DNA of 64,000 nucleotides from Acinetobacter zhairuonensis (GTDB taxonomy: Bacteria; Pseudomonadota; Gammaproteobacteria; Pseudomonadales; Moraxellaceae): contig NZ_JAKVIM010000006.1 in the NCBI RefSeq assembly GCF_022601715.1, positions 62,001 through 126,000 of the forward strand. The letters run 5' to 3'. The notes below the pieces were generated by a model, which saw nothing but the letters and a program-made list of their open reading frames with translations, did no database searches and was not told where the DNA came from. Below, piece after piece: positions 48,312-57,599 of the stretch (the first letter of the stretch is position 1; each line of letters opens with the position of its first letter). The position numbers and the translations under genes are program-made.

Positions 48312-49412
48312 ATGTATTTATTAGAACCTAGAGAAAAACCTTCTCAATTAATGAAATGGTTATCGCCCATTCTCGCGCTAGTGGCAATGCTTGTGGTCGG
48401 GAGTTTGTTGTTTTTAATATTGGGGGTGAATCCAGCCAAAGCGTTATATATCTTCTTTATTGAGCCATTAACCTCACTCTATAACTTAAGTGAATTGCTG
48501 ATTAAAGCTAGTCCATTGATTCTGATTGCCTTGGGTCTAGCTGTCGGCTTTCGCGCACAGTTATTTAACATTGGTGCAGAAGGTCAGTTGACCATGGGTG
48601 CAATTGTAGGCGGTGGTATTGCCATTTTATTCCATAACCAAATGGGCTGGTGGATTCTACCGCTGATGGTCGTGATGGGGGCAATTGGAGGCGCAATCTG
48701 GGGGCTGATTCCAGCCTTGTTGAAAACGCATTTTAATGCTCAAGAAACCTTGACCACGTTAATGATGAACTACGTTGCCTTTTTCTTACTGATGTATTTG
48801 GTGAATGGTCCATGGCGCGATCCCGATGGTATGAACTTTCCGCAATCGGTGATGTTTAGCGAAAGTGCGACATTACCTTTGATTATTGAAGGGACTCGAG
48901 TCAATGCGTCTATTTTTATTACCTTGGTCGCAGTGGGTCTATTCTGGATTTTCATTCGTAAAACCATGTCGGCTTATACGCTGGAAGTGAGTGGACAAGC
49001 ACCTCAAGCCGCTCAATATGCAGGCTTTTCTGCCCGTAAAGCCATTTGGCTAAGCTTAGGCATATCTGGGATGATGGCGGGTATCGCAGGTATTTGTGAA
49101 GTCGCAGGACCCATTGGTCAATTAAATCCGAATATCTCGCCTGGTTACGGTTATGCAGCAATTATTGTGGCGTATTTAGGTCGCTTAAATCCCATTGGTA
49201 TTGTTCTTTCAGGATTTCTAATGGCTCTCATCTACTTGGGTGGTGAACTTGCTCAGATGGAATTACAACTTCCTGTAGCCATTACAGGCGTATTTCAGGG
49301 GTTGCTTTTGTTCTTTTTATTGGCATCCGATGCGCTAATTGAAAACCGTTACCGCTTTTCTAAAAAGAAAAACAAAACAACAACTGTAACGACTCAAGCG
49401 GCTTCATCATAA
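48312..49412 (+). CDS. ABC importer permease 1 (BMP/nucleoside type)
   Basis: A 366-aa membrane protein with about nine or ten helices. The region LGLAVGFRAQLFNIGAEGQLTMG near residue 75-97, in two parts, is the conserved coupling motif of RbsC/YufP-type permeases. C-terminal KKKNKTTTV is cytoplasmic. It follows the ATPase by 21 bases and precedes permease 2 by 10 bases. Confidence 0.93.
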   Translation: MYLLEPREKPSQLMKWLSPILALVAMLVVGSLLFLILGVNPAKALYIFFIEPLTSLYNLSELLIKASPLILIALGLAVGFRAQLFNIGAEGQLTMGAIVGGGIAILFHNQMGWWILPLMVVMGAIGGAIWGLIPALLKTHFNAQETLTTLMMNYVAFFLLMYLVNGPWRDPDGMNFPQSVMFSESATLPLIIEGTRVNASIFITLVAVGLFWIFIRKTMSAYTLEVSGQAPQAAQYAGFSARKAIWLSLGISGMMAGIAGICEVAGPIGQLNPNISPGYGYAAIIVAYLGRLNPIGIVLSGFLMALIYLGGELAQMELQLPVAITGVFQGLLLFFLLASDALIENRYRFSKKKNKTTTVTTQAASS

Positions 49413-49422
49413 GGAAAATCAT

Positions 49423-50343
49423 ATGAGTATTGAATTAACTGCAATTCTGGCTGGCACTGTCGCTGCAGCAACCCCGATTATTTTTGCAGGTTTAGGTGAA
49501 CTGGTTGCCGAACGTACAGGTGTGATAAATCTGGGGGTTGAAGGCATGATGCTGGTTGGGGCAATTGCGGGTTTTGCCTTTGCGAGCCAGTACGATGCCA
49601 GCGTAGCAAGTGCACTCATGGTTGGTGGCTTGGCGGGTGCATTGATGGCACTGATTTTTGCCTTTTTCACTTTATCCATGAGCACCAATCAGTCTGCTTG
49701 TGGTCTTGCACTGACCATCTTTGGTATAGGGATTTCTGCATTTATTGGACAAAGTTATGTCAGTACGACTTTACCCGGTCTTACAAACTTAAATATTCCT
49801 GTGCTTGCTGAAATTCCTGTGCTGGGTCCTGTGTTGTTTCAGCAGAATTATGTGGTTTATCTTTCCATCGTTGCGTTTATTGCGGTCTGGTGGGTGTTAA
49901 GCAAAACCCGTTTGGGGCTGTTACTCAAAGCAGTCGGGGAGTCACCAGAAAGCGCGCATGCTATGGGCTATAACGTGCTGGCAATTCGTTATGGTGCTGT
50001 CTTATTCGGCGGCATGATGGCAGGCATTGGTGGTGCTTTTCTATCAACGGTTTACACCCCCATGTGGATTGAAAATATGGTGGCAGGTCGTGGCTGGATT
50101 GCAATTGCCTTAGTGGTTTTTGCCGCATGGAAACCAACGCGCTTAATGCTTGGTGCTTATCTATTCGGTGGCGTGACCATTTTACAATTCCATGCTCAGG
50201 CTTTAGGCATCGAAATTCCAAATGAGTTTTTATCCGCTTTACCGTATCTTGCGACCATTGTCGTTTTGGTGCTTATTTCACGTGATAAGAAATTATTAAA
50301 ACTGAATTTACCTGCTTCATTGGGTAAAACATTCAGCCCTTAA
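49423..50343 (+). CDS. ABC importer permease 2 (BMP/nucleoside type)
   Basis: A 306-aa partner of permease 1 with about eight helices. LAERTGVINLGVEGMMLVGA-type motif near residues 27-48 (here VAERTGVINLGVEGMML) is the YufQ (NupQ) equivalent. Together with permease 1, the two-domain ATPase and the BMP receptor, it makes a complete importer for nucleosides, purine bases or similar heterocycles. The amidohydrolase gene starts 20 bases after its stop. Confidence 0.93.
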   Translation: MSIELTAILAGTVAAATPIIFAGLGELVAERTGVINLGVEGMMLVGAIAGFAFASQYDASVASALMVGGLAGALMALIFAFFTLSMSTNQSACGLALTIFGIGISAFIGQSYVSTTLPGLTNLNIPVLAEIPVLGPVLFQQNYVVYLSIVAFIAVWWVLSKTRLGLLLKAVGESPESAHAMGYNVLAIRYGAVLFGGMMAGIGGAFLSTVYTPMWIENMVAGRGWIAIALVVFAAWKPTRLMLGAYLFGGVTILQFHAQALGIEIPNEFLSALPYLATIVVLVLISRDKKLLKLNLPASLGKTFSP

Positions 50344-50363
50344 CGCCCCAATAACGGAATTAC

Positions 50364-51734
50364 ATGATGAAAATTATCGCCGCAGATTATGTGTTGACCA
50401 TGAATTCAGCCTTGGAGTGTATCAAGAACGGTGCCATTTTAATTGATGGCGCGCAGATCCAGCAGGTGGGGACTTTAGAGGAAATACGGCAGCTCTATCC
50501 AAATGTGGAAATCAGCCAATATCCGAAAAGTTTACTGATGCCTGGTCTGATCAATACGCATTGTCATTCAGGCTTGTTAAGAGGAACGGCAGAAGGATTA
50601 CCCGTTTGGGATTGGCTACAACAGTTTATTGATCCGATGCACCGTGTACTCACTGCCCATGACGCAAAAATAGCCTCTTATTTGTGTTATGCAGAAGCTC
50701 TTCTTTCAGGTACAACGACAATTGTGGACATGTGGCGCTATATGGATGGCAGTGCAGAAGCTGCACAACAGTTGGGGATACGTGCAGTCTTGGTGCCTTA
50801 TGTCGCTGAACATCCCGACCATAACTATTTCGAAACGCTGAATAGTAATGAAAAACTGCTGCAAAAATGGCATCAAGCAGCACACGGACGTATTCAAGTC
50901 TGGGTTGGTCTAGAGCATTTGTTTTATGCGGAAGAAAAAGCGCTCGCGCGTATTCAAAAACTCTGTAATGACTATCAGACTGGGTTTCACACGCATAGTA
51001 ATGAAAGTCAGTTTGATGTAGAGGAAAATATTCATCGTTATGGCATGCGACCGATTCAGACCATGGAACAATTGGGCATGTTCGATGTTCCCAAAGCCTT
51101 GTTAGCCCATTGCGTTTGGACCAATGCCGCTGAAATTGAGATTTTAAGGCATTACAATGTTGGCGTAGCCCACAACCCCATTTCTAATATGAAACTGGCT
51201 TCAGGTGCAGCACCAATTACGCAAATGCTGCAACAGGGTATTGCGGTTGGTTTGGGAACAGATGGGGAAAAGGAAAACAACAATCTGGATATGTTTGAAG
51301 AAATGAAAACAGCCTCTTTATTGGCGAAGTTTTCTGGACTGGATGCCGCAGCACTCGATTCTTGGTCGGTCTGTCAAATGGCAACTCAATTGGGTGCAAA
51401 AGCACTCGGCATGCAACATCAGATTGGCTCGATAGAAGCAGGGAAATTGGCGGATATTATCGCAGTCGATATTGCGACCCCTCGAATGACACCCTTAATT
51501 GATCATGGTCGTTTATTTAACTTGCACACCAATATAGTCCATGCAGTGCAAGGACAAGATGTGCATATGACCATGGTGAATGGGCAAACCGTTGTCGAGA
51601 ATCGAAAACTGGTGAATGCTGATCTGCAAGCCTTAATAGATCAGGTCAATCAAGCTGCACCGCAATTATTTAAACGTCGTGATGAATGGATGTCACAACA
51701 CGGTGGTGTGATCATTAATGAATTACAAAGATAA
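50364..51734 (+). CDS. Amidohydrolase family deaminase (COG0402, TrzA/MtaD/SsnA-like)
   Basis: A 456-aa metal-dependent hydrolase. The zinc ligands are H66 and H68 (NTHCHSG), a His in HTHSNES near 212, AHCVW near 249, and Asp in GLGTDGEKENNNLDMFEE near 305. Related enzymes deaminate guanine, 8-oxoguanine, pterins, cytosine, S-adenosylhomocysteine or triazines, so the exact substrate is open. Membership of the importer operon indicates that the imported compound is its substrate, presumably an amino-purine or similar ring. Confidence 0.87.
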   Translation: MMKIIAADYVLTMNSALECIKNGAILIDGAQIQQVGTLEEIRQLYPNVEISQYPKSLLMPGLINTHCHSGLLRGTAEGLPVWDWLQQFIDPMHRVLTAHDAKIASYLCYAEALLSGTTTIVDMWRYMDGSAEAAQQLGIRAVLVPYVAEHPDHNYFETLNSNEKLLQKWHQAAHGRIQVWVGLEHLFYAEEKALARIQKLCNDYQTGFHTHSNESQFDVEENIHRYGMRPIQTMEQLGMFDVPKALLAHCVWTNAAEIEILRHYNVGVAHNPISNMKLASGAAPITQMLQQGIAVGLGTDGEKENNNLDMFEEMKTASLLAKFSGLDAAALDSWSVCQMATQLGAKALGMQHQIGSIEAGKLADIIAVDIATPRMTPLIDHGRLFNLHTNIVHAVQGQDVHMTMVNGQTVVENRKLVNADLQALIDQVNQAAPQLFKRRDEWMSQHGGVIINELQR

Positions 51735-51873
51735 TATTGTTCAATTTCAAACGGTTTAATTTTAAGCCCATCATATTGAAGTGAGGGGCATTCATTTGTC
51801 GACTTGAACTGATTGCGTGAAGTTATGCCTAAAGTATTTAAGCGAATGATGCATCTATTCTTTCAACTAGCTA

Positions 51874-51896
51874 AAGCCTCTCAAATTGAGAGGCTT
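51874..51896. terminator. Bidirectional terminator between amidohydrolase and DJ-1 genes
   Basis: AAGCCTCTCAA and TTGAGAGGCTT are perfect reverse complements around a single base, between convergent genes. Confidence 0.75.
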
Positions 51897-51927
51897 AATC
51901 AAAGCTTATGTTTGTTGATTTAGCATG

Positions 51928-52605
51928 TTAAGAAAGGAGTTTTAATAGCGCTTCCGCAACAGGCGCTGAACTGGCAGGGTTCTGACCTGTAATCAATTTG
52001 CCATCTGTGACGACATTTGGCAGCCAGTTCTGAGCTTTATGGTAATTTGCCCCAAGACGAATGAACTCATCTTCAATTAAGAAAGGCACAATATCCGTGA
52101 GCTGAACATCGGCTTCTTCACCATTGGTAAAGCCAGTCACATTACGCCCTTTAACCAAAGGTTCGCCATTTGCAGCTTTCACATGACGTAAAACCCCTGG
52201 AGCATGACATACAAAGCCTGTCGGCTTGTTCGCTGCAGTAAAGGCTTCAATCAACTGAATAGAGTCTGTCGAATTAGTCAAGTCCCACAATGGACCATGA
52301 CCACCCGGATAGAACACCGCATCAAAATCTTCTGCTTTCACCGTGTCTAATTTCACCGTGTTTGCTAGTTCCTTTTGTGCTTCAGGGTCTTGGTTAAATC
52401 TATGCGTTAATTCAGTTTGAAAATCATCGAGCGCACTTTTGGGATCGAGTGGAGGTTGTCCACCCAGTGGTGATGCCAAAACTATCTCTGCACCAGCATC
52501 CTTAAAAGTATAATAAGGAGCGGCAAACTCTTCTAACCAGAAGCCAGTTTTGTGTCCTGTATTACCCAGTTCACTATGTGACGTTAATACCATTAAAATC
52601 TTCAT
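51928..52605 (-). CDS. DJ-1/PfpI superfamily protein
   Basis: A 225-aa protein of the class I glutamine-amidotransferase-like fold. It opens MKILMVLTSHSELG with GHKTGFWLEEFAAPYY, and has the nucleophile-elbow Cys133-His134 in GFVCHAPGVL and the catalytic-region Glu26. Members include glyoxalase III/Hsp31 and chaperone-like proteins; which one it is cannot be decided. AAGGAG on the minus strand lies 7 bases before the ATG at 52605, so an upstream start giving 8 more residues is rejected. It follows the aldehyde dehydrogenase by 45 bases in the same operon, which suggests a role in handling reactive aldehydes. A broken relative lies at 61568. Confidence 0.88.
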   Translation of the reverse strand: MKILMVLTSHSELGNTGHKTGFWLEEFAAPYYTFKDAGAEIVLASPLGGQPPLDPKSALDDFQTELTHRFNQDPEAQKELANTVKLDTVKAEDFDAVFYPGGHGPLWDLTNSTDSIQLIEAFTAANKPTGFVCHAPGVLRHVKAANGEPLVKGRNVTGFTNGEEADVQLTDIVPFLIEDEFIRLGANYHKAQNWLPNVVTDGKLITGQNPASSAPVAEALLKLLS

Positions 52606-52650
52606 CAGTAACTCCTTTGTCCCGTGCAACGGGTTGTATCATTTAATATT

Positions 52651-54069
52651 TTAATTGTTAAAAAGCGCAGTTAGTGTTGCTTGCTTTTGTTCATATGGCG
52701 CGCGTAAACGAAGGTTGGAAGCACCATCCATACTTTGTACCACAACGGCTTTCGCATGGGTAAAACGTCTAAACCCATGAACACCGTGATATGCGCCTAT
52801 ACCTGAAGCGCCAACACCGCCAAAGGGTAATGTATCAATGGAAGCATGGGTCATAACATCATTGATTACGAGTGCACCAGAGGTCGTATGAATTGCAAAA
52901 TGCTGCTGTTGTGCTTGATCCTGACCAAAATAATAAGCTGCCAGCGGTCGTGGATGAGCATTGATATAGTTAATTGTCTCCTCGAATAGTTGATAGGTTT
53001 TGACAGGTAGCAGGGGACCAAAGATTTCTTCCTGCATAATCAGCATTTCATCCGTCACATTCAGTATAAGATGAGGGGCAATTTTCCGCGTAACAGCATC
53101 AATATCAGGCTCACCTTCAGGTGCTAAACTAATGATCTTCGCACCTTTACTTTGCGCATCAGACAGCAATGCAACAAGTCGTTCAAAGTGTCTTGGGCTA
53201 ACAATAGAAGTATAGTCATTATTATGTTGCACACTCGGAAAACTTTCGCTGATGAATTGTTGTGCAGCAGCAACAAAGGCTTTCTCTTGAGCATCTGATA
53301 AGAACAGATAATCGGGTGAAACACAGATTTGTCCTGCATTAAAGGTTTTCACCGTCATAATGCGTTGCGCAGCTTGTTGAACATCGGCACTTTCTGCAAT
53401 AACCACAGGAGATTTCCCTCCCAATTCTAATGTAACAGGTACTAAGTTTTCTGCTGCGGTGCGCATAATATGTTTACCCACAGCGCTGCTTCCTGTGAAC
53501 ACCAAATGATCGAATGGTAAAGCACTAAATGCTTGACCAACTTCAGCATCACCTAAAACCACGACAAGCTCATGAGGTTTAAAATAGCGAGCCACCAATT
53601 CTGCGAGCAATTCAGAAGTATGCGGTGTCAACTCTGAGGGTTTCAGCATCGCGGTATTCCCCGCAGCAAATATGCCAGCCAGCGGACCAAAGGCAAGATT
53701 AAGTGGAAAATTCCATGGGCTAATAATGCCGACTACACCTAAAGGTTGCTGTTGAATCCAAGTTTGCATACCTTCTGCAGGAGCAGCTACAACTTCAGGT
53801 TGCATCCATTGCTCAACATGTTCTGCCGCAAATTTTAAAGCCCCGATACTACTGAGTACATCTGCAAGCAGGGTTTGATACGCACTTCGATGACCAAAAT
53901 CTTGATTAATTGCAGCGGACAGGGCTAGATGATTCTCACTGAGCAATTGAACCGCGCGAAGTAACCGATCGCGTCGCAATGCCGCACTGGCTGGTCCATG
54001 TTTTAAATGGGCACGCTTTAAGCTATTAAGTATGGTCGATAAATCTTCAGAGGTTTGTTGCTTCATCAT
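52651..54069 (-). CDS. Coniferyl-aldehyde-dehydrogenase-like aldehyde dehydrogenase
   Basis: A 472-aa NAD(P)-dependent aldehyde dehydrogenase. The active residues are visible: Glu in VTLELGGKSPVVI near 212 and Cys in FNAGQICVSPDYLF near 246; the NAD-binding segment ISPWNFPLNLAFGP is near 115. The N-terminal opening and short length fit the CalB (coniferyl aldehyde) group, but such enzymes accept many aldehydes. It is divergent from a LysR gene across 119 bases and is followed by a DJ-1-type gene, so these form a small aldehyde-related unit. Confidence 0.88.
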   Translation of the reverse strand: MMKQQTSEDLSTILNSLKRAHLKHGPASAALRRDRLLRAVQLLSENHLALSAAINQDFGHRSAYQTLLADVLSSIGALKFAAEHVEQWMQPEVVAAPAEGMQTWIQQQPLGVVGIISPWNFPLNLAFGPLAGIFAAGNTAMLKPSELTPHTSELLAELVARYFKPHELVVVLGDAEVGQAFSALPFDHLVFTGSSAVGKHIMRTAAENLVPVTLELGGKSPVVIAESADVQQAAQRIMTVKTFNAGQICVSPDYLFLSDAQEKAFVAAAQQFISESFPSVQHNNDYTSIVSPRHFERLVALLSDAQSKGAKIISLAPEGEPDIDAVTRKIAPHLILNVTDEMLIMQEEIFGPLLPVKTYQLFEETINYINAHPRPLAAYYFGQDQAQQQHFAIHTTSGALVINDVMTHASIDTLPFGGVGASGIGAYHGVHGFRRFTHAKAVVVQSMDGASNLRLRAPYEQKQATLTALFNN

Positions 54070-54100
54070 TATTAAAATATCCTTGGTATTTCAGTAAGAT

Positions 54101-54116
54101 CTGATGTTGAGATCAG
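54101..54116. promoter_or_regulatory. CTGAT-N6-ATCAG inverted repeat in the aldehyde dehydrogenase/LysR region
   Basis: A short dyad at the centre of the divergent promoter region, extended by GAT on both sides. It is a candidate operator for the LysR protein, weaker than the one at 43083. Confidence 0.35.
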
Positions 54117-54188
54117 GATACGTGTTCTTGTTGAGTGAGTGATAATCATGCTATTTTGGTAGGGGCATAAATAAATTTATGGCTACTC

Positions 54189-55088
54189 ATGTCATTAGTC
54201 CGATTAAGAACTTTTATTGAAGTTTATCGTCAGCGTTCAATTAGCAGCGCAGCGCGTAGATTAAACCTAACGCAACCTGCAGTTTCGCAGCATATTGCTG
54301 GGCTTGAAGTTGCAATTGGCCGTCCACTATTTGAGCGGCAAGTAAGTGGTGTATTGCCGACGTCTGCTGCGGATGAACTCGCTGCTGATATAGGCGATAA
54401 ATTAGATGCGGTAGAGGCAGCATTGGCTTCTGCTCGAGCACGTTCACGTGATGTTGCTGGCGCATTGCAATTGATTGGTCATGCCGATTTTATGGCAGAA
54501 AAACTGGCGCCTGAGTTAGCCCCTTTATTAGAAGCGGGAATTAGAGTCCGTATGCATACGGGCGATGGTCCAATGGTGACTCAGATGTTACTGGAAGGTC
54601 ATTGTGATTTGGGAATATCTGCGCATCCAGTCACTGATGCTCGTCTAAAAAGTGAGACGATTTTAACCGACAAGGTAATTGCAGTTGCAGCCCCTAGCGT
54701 TGTTGAACGTTTACTCCAAGCAGAAAATTTTCCACAGGCTTTATTACTAGAACCATTACTGGCATATAATCTCGAGTTGTCACTGGTAGAACCTTGGCTG
54801 CAACATAATCGAATTGAAATACCTGAATTGACTCTCGCAATGGTCGGACAAGATCTACGTGCTCATCGAAGTTTATTGGTACAGGGAATTGGTTGGTCAG
54901 TGATGCCTCAATTCCTGTGTCAGCAGCAATTGGAAAATAACGAATTAAAGATCATTCCTCCACCACGTACACATACTGAAATTAATTATTATTTGATTTG
55001 GCTACCGAGTGCACTACGTCAACCTCGGGTTGCACATGCTCGTCAAACGTTGTTGTGGCGATTACAGAATACAGATAAGCCGAAATAA
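54189..55088 (+). CDS. LysR family regulator
   Basis: A 299-aa regulator with a clean helix-turn-helix ([20 protein letters not shown] near residues 17-36) and the LysR effector domain. It is divergent from the aldehyde dehydrogenase/DJ-1 pair and is followed 64 bases later by the pxp genes on its own strand, so it could control either set. GTTA-rich sequence before the ATG gives no clear ribosome site. The coding sequence is somewhat richer in Gly, Ala and Arg than its neighbours, with nothing that shows transfer. Confidence 0.88.
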   Translation: MSLVRLRTFIEVYRQRSISSAARRLNLTQPAVSQHIAGLEVAIGRPLFERQVSGVLPTSAADELAADIGDKLDAVEAALASARARSRDVAGALQLIGHADFMAEKLAPELAPLLEAGIRVRMHTGDGPMVTQMLLEGHCDLGISAHPVTDARLKSETILTDKVIAVAAPSVVERLLQAENFPQALLLEPLLAYNLELSLVEPWLQHNRIEIPELTLAMVGQDLRAHRSLLVQGIGWSVMPQFLCQQQLENNELKIIPPPRTHTEINYYLIWLPSALRQPRVAHARQTLLWRLQNTDKPK

Positions 55089-55152
55089 AGAGTTATTTTC
55101 AGTTCGGTTCAACTTGAATTCAAAAGATAATGTAGGAATAAAGGAATTTGCT

Positions 55153-55920
55153 ATGTATGTAGACTTAAATAGTGATTTGGGAGAGAGTTATGGCTCGTGG
55201 AAGATGGGTAATGATGATCAAATCTTACCGCTTGTCACAAGCGCCAATATTGCTTGTGGATTTCATGCAGGCGACCCGCTTGGAATTTTGAAAACAGTGC
55301 GTAAAGCTGTTGAATTGGGGGTAACAATTGGTGCGCATGTTTCTTATCCTGACTTAGTCGGCTTTGGTCGCCGTAATATGCAACTTTCACGAGACGAACT
55401 GATTGCTGATGTGCTTTACCAAATTTCGGCGTTGGATGGTCTGGCAAAAGTCGCAGGTTCTAAAGTGCAATATGTAAAACCCCATGGAGCGCTCTATAAC
55501 ACCATCGCCCATGATCAAGTACAGGCTGCCGCAGTCATTGATGCCATTAAAATCTACAACTCTGAATTGGTTTTAGTGGCTCTGGCGAGTTCTAATTTGG
55601 TAGATCAAGCGCGTAAAGCAGGCTTAAACGTAGTGTCTGAAGCCTTTGCTGACCGTGCTTATAACAGTGATGGTTCCTTAGTATCACGTCGTTTAGAAGG
55701 TGCTGTGTTACATGATGCGGCATTGGTTGCTCGCCGTGTGGTCTCGATGTTGCAAAAAGGTGGTGTAGAGTCTATCGATGGCAAATTTACTCCAATTCAA
55801 GCTGACACGATTTGTTTACATGGCGACACTGCTGAAGCGTTAGACATGGCAAAGGCGATTAAAACTGAATTGCAACAGCATGACATCCAAGTTGGCTCAT
55901 TTATACAAAAAAAATTGTAG
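55153..55920 (+). CDS. pxpA: LamB/YcsF family protein, 5-oxoprolinase subunit A
   Basis: A 255-aa TIM-barrel-type protein that works with PxpB and PxpC in ATP-dependent 5-oxoproline hydrolysis. Signatures: [17 protein letters not shown] at the N-terminus, [13 protein letters not shown] near residue 35, the [10 protein letters not shown] motif near 100. The family is named after lamB of Aspergillus nidulans, needed for lactam use. The start at 55153 is chosen because AAGGA lies 7 bases upstream and the conserved region begins there; a reading frame open further upstream overlaps the LysR gene. Confidence 0.93.
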   Translation: MYVDLNSDLGESYGSWKMGNDDQILPLVTSANIACGFHAGDPLGILKTVRKAVELGVTIGAHVSYPDLVGFGRRNMQLSRDELIADVLYQISALDGLAKVAGSKVQYVKPHGALYNTIAHDQVQAAAVIDAIKIYNSELVLVALASSNLVDQARKAGLNVVSEAFADRAYNSDGSLVSRRLEGAVLHDAALVARRVVSMLQKGGVESIDGKFTPIQADTICLHGDTAEALDMAKAIKTELQQHDIQVGSFIQKKL

Positions 55921-56012
55921 AACATTCAATCAAATAAGGTTTAAGTTCATAACAGACCTTTAGGCTTAGATGGGTGAGTTGAGACTCAAGTAGAATTTGC
56001 AAGGATACACAA

Positions 56013-57599
56013 ATGCGTTTTTTATCCGTAAACACGGATTGTTTCTTAATCGAGCTTGATAGCCTCGAAGAAACTTTGGCGTTGTACAATCAATTGCACA
56101 GCATGAAATTCAAAGGCATTAAAGACTTAATTCCTGCTGCCAAAACCATTTTAGTATTTTTTAATGAGCTAGAAACCAATTTCACAACGCTCATGGCTTG
56201 CATTCAGTCGCTAAAAGCCAATTCTAGCTACGAGCTGCATACCCAAGAAGTCATTATCCCAATTCGATATACAGGCGAAGACCTTACACAGGTCGCAGAG
56301 TTACAGGGACTTTCTGTTGCTGAGCTCATCCAAAAACATCAGCAAAGTGTCTGGAATGTTGCCTTTATTGGGTTTGCACCGGGCTTTGCCTATTTGACCA
56401 GCCCTGATAGACCATTTACTGATATTCCACGCTTATCGGTTCCGCGTAAAAAAATACCATCAGGTTCTTTGGGCTTAGCTGGACAATATTCAGGGATTTA
56501 CCCAAAAGATAGTCCAGGGGGCTGGCAACTGATTGGAACAACCAACGAAAAAATGTGGGATTTGCAGCGTCAAAATCCTGCGCTGCTGTTGCCAGGTATG
56601 ACAGTACATTTCGAGGATGTCACGCATCAGCCAATAACAGTCAGTGTTCCTGGGAAAATTCTGCCGACCATCAATCCCCAATCTATTGATGCATTATTTA
56701 CCGTGACCGCACCCAGTTTACAAATGCTGATACAGGATGAAGGACGACTCAACCAAAGCAAGATTGGTGTCGGAGGTGCTGGTGCAATGGATTTATCCGC
56801 CATGCATAGTGCTAACCGAATTGTGGGAAATCCAACGCAGACTGCTGTTGTTGAAGTTTTAAATGGTGGCTTAAAAGCCAAAGTGCATCGCTCAACAGTG
56901 ATTGCAGTTACGGGAGCAATCTCAACCATCCATATCACATTTTCGGATGGACAAACTGCAAATTTTCAAAGTTATCAAGCCATCGCACTGGATGAAGGGG
57001 ATGAATTTTTCATTCAAACACCGACCTCTGGATTACGTAACTATCTAGCCGTGCGCGGTGGGCTAGCGGTCGAACCGATCCTGCAAAGTGCCTCTTTTGA
57101 CAGTCTGGCGGTATTGGGACCAGAGCCATTAAAAGTAGGCGATACCCTTTATCAAGGTCAGGTCAAAACAACATACATTAGCGTAACCGAGATTGCCAAG
57201 TTGAATTTGCCTAAAGTTGGGGATTTAGTTGAACTTGATATTGTGATGGGACCACGTACAGATTGGTTTGATGCAGACAGTATTGAACGTTTATGCCAGC
57301 AAACATGGCTGGTTAGCAATGAGAGTAATCGGGTCGGGCTACGACTTTTGGGAGAACAACCCTTGGTGCGTAAAATTAACCGTGAACTCGAAAGTGAAGG
57401 AACCTGTATAGGTGCCTTACAAATTCCGCCCAACGGTCAACCCGTTCTGTTTATGAATGATCATCCGCTTACTGGGGGATATCCCGTCATTGCCAGTGTC
57501 GCGAAACACCATTGGGACTTGGTGGCGCAGATTCCAGCAGGTTGCCAACTCAAATTTAGAAAAATTGCTGAATTTACAGATTTAGAGAACAAAGCATGA
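56013..57599 (+). CDS. PxpB-PxpC fusion (KipI-KipA / urea carboxylase carboxyltransferase-like)
   Basis: A 528-aa chain with PxpB (KipI, AHS1) at residues 1 to about 215, marked by FIGFAPGFAYL and SVPRKKIPSGSLGLAG, and PxpC (KipA, AHS2) from about 225, marked by LIQDEGRLNQSKIGVGGAGAMD and, later, VDELDIVMGPRTD-type residues (here VELDIVMGPRTDWF). In E. coli these are separate proteins. In urea carboxylase the same two domains form the carboxyltransferase part. AAGGA precedes the ATG by 7 bases; its stop overlaps the next start (ATGA). Confidence 0.92.
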   Translation: MRFLSVNTDCFLIELDSLEETLALYNQLHSMKFKGIKDLIPAAKTILVFFNELETNFTTLMACIQSLKANSSYELHTQEVIIPIRYTGEDLTQVAELQGLSVAELIQKHQQSVWNVAFIGFAPGFAYLTSPDRPFTDIPRLSVPRKKIPSGSLGLAGQYSGIYPKDSPGGWQLIGTTNEKMWDLQRQNPALLLPGMTVHFEDVTHQPITVSVPGKILPTINPQSIDALFTVTAPSLQMLIQDEGRLNQSKIGVGGAGAMDLSAMHSANRIVGNPTQTAVVEVLNGGLKAKVHRSTVIAVTGAISTIHITFSDGQTANFQSYQAIALDEGDEFFIQTPTSGLRNYLAVRGGLAVEPILQSASFDSLAVLGPEPLKVGDTLYQGQVKTTYISVTEIAKLNLPKVGDLVELDIVMGPRTDWFDADSIERLCQQTWLVSNESNRVGLRLLGEQPLVRKINRELESEGTCIGALQIPPNGQPVLFMNDHPLTGGYPVIASVAKHHWDLVAQIPAGCQLKFRKIAEFTDLENKA

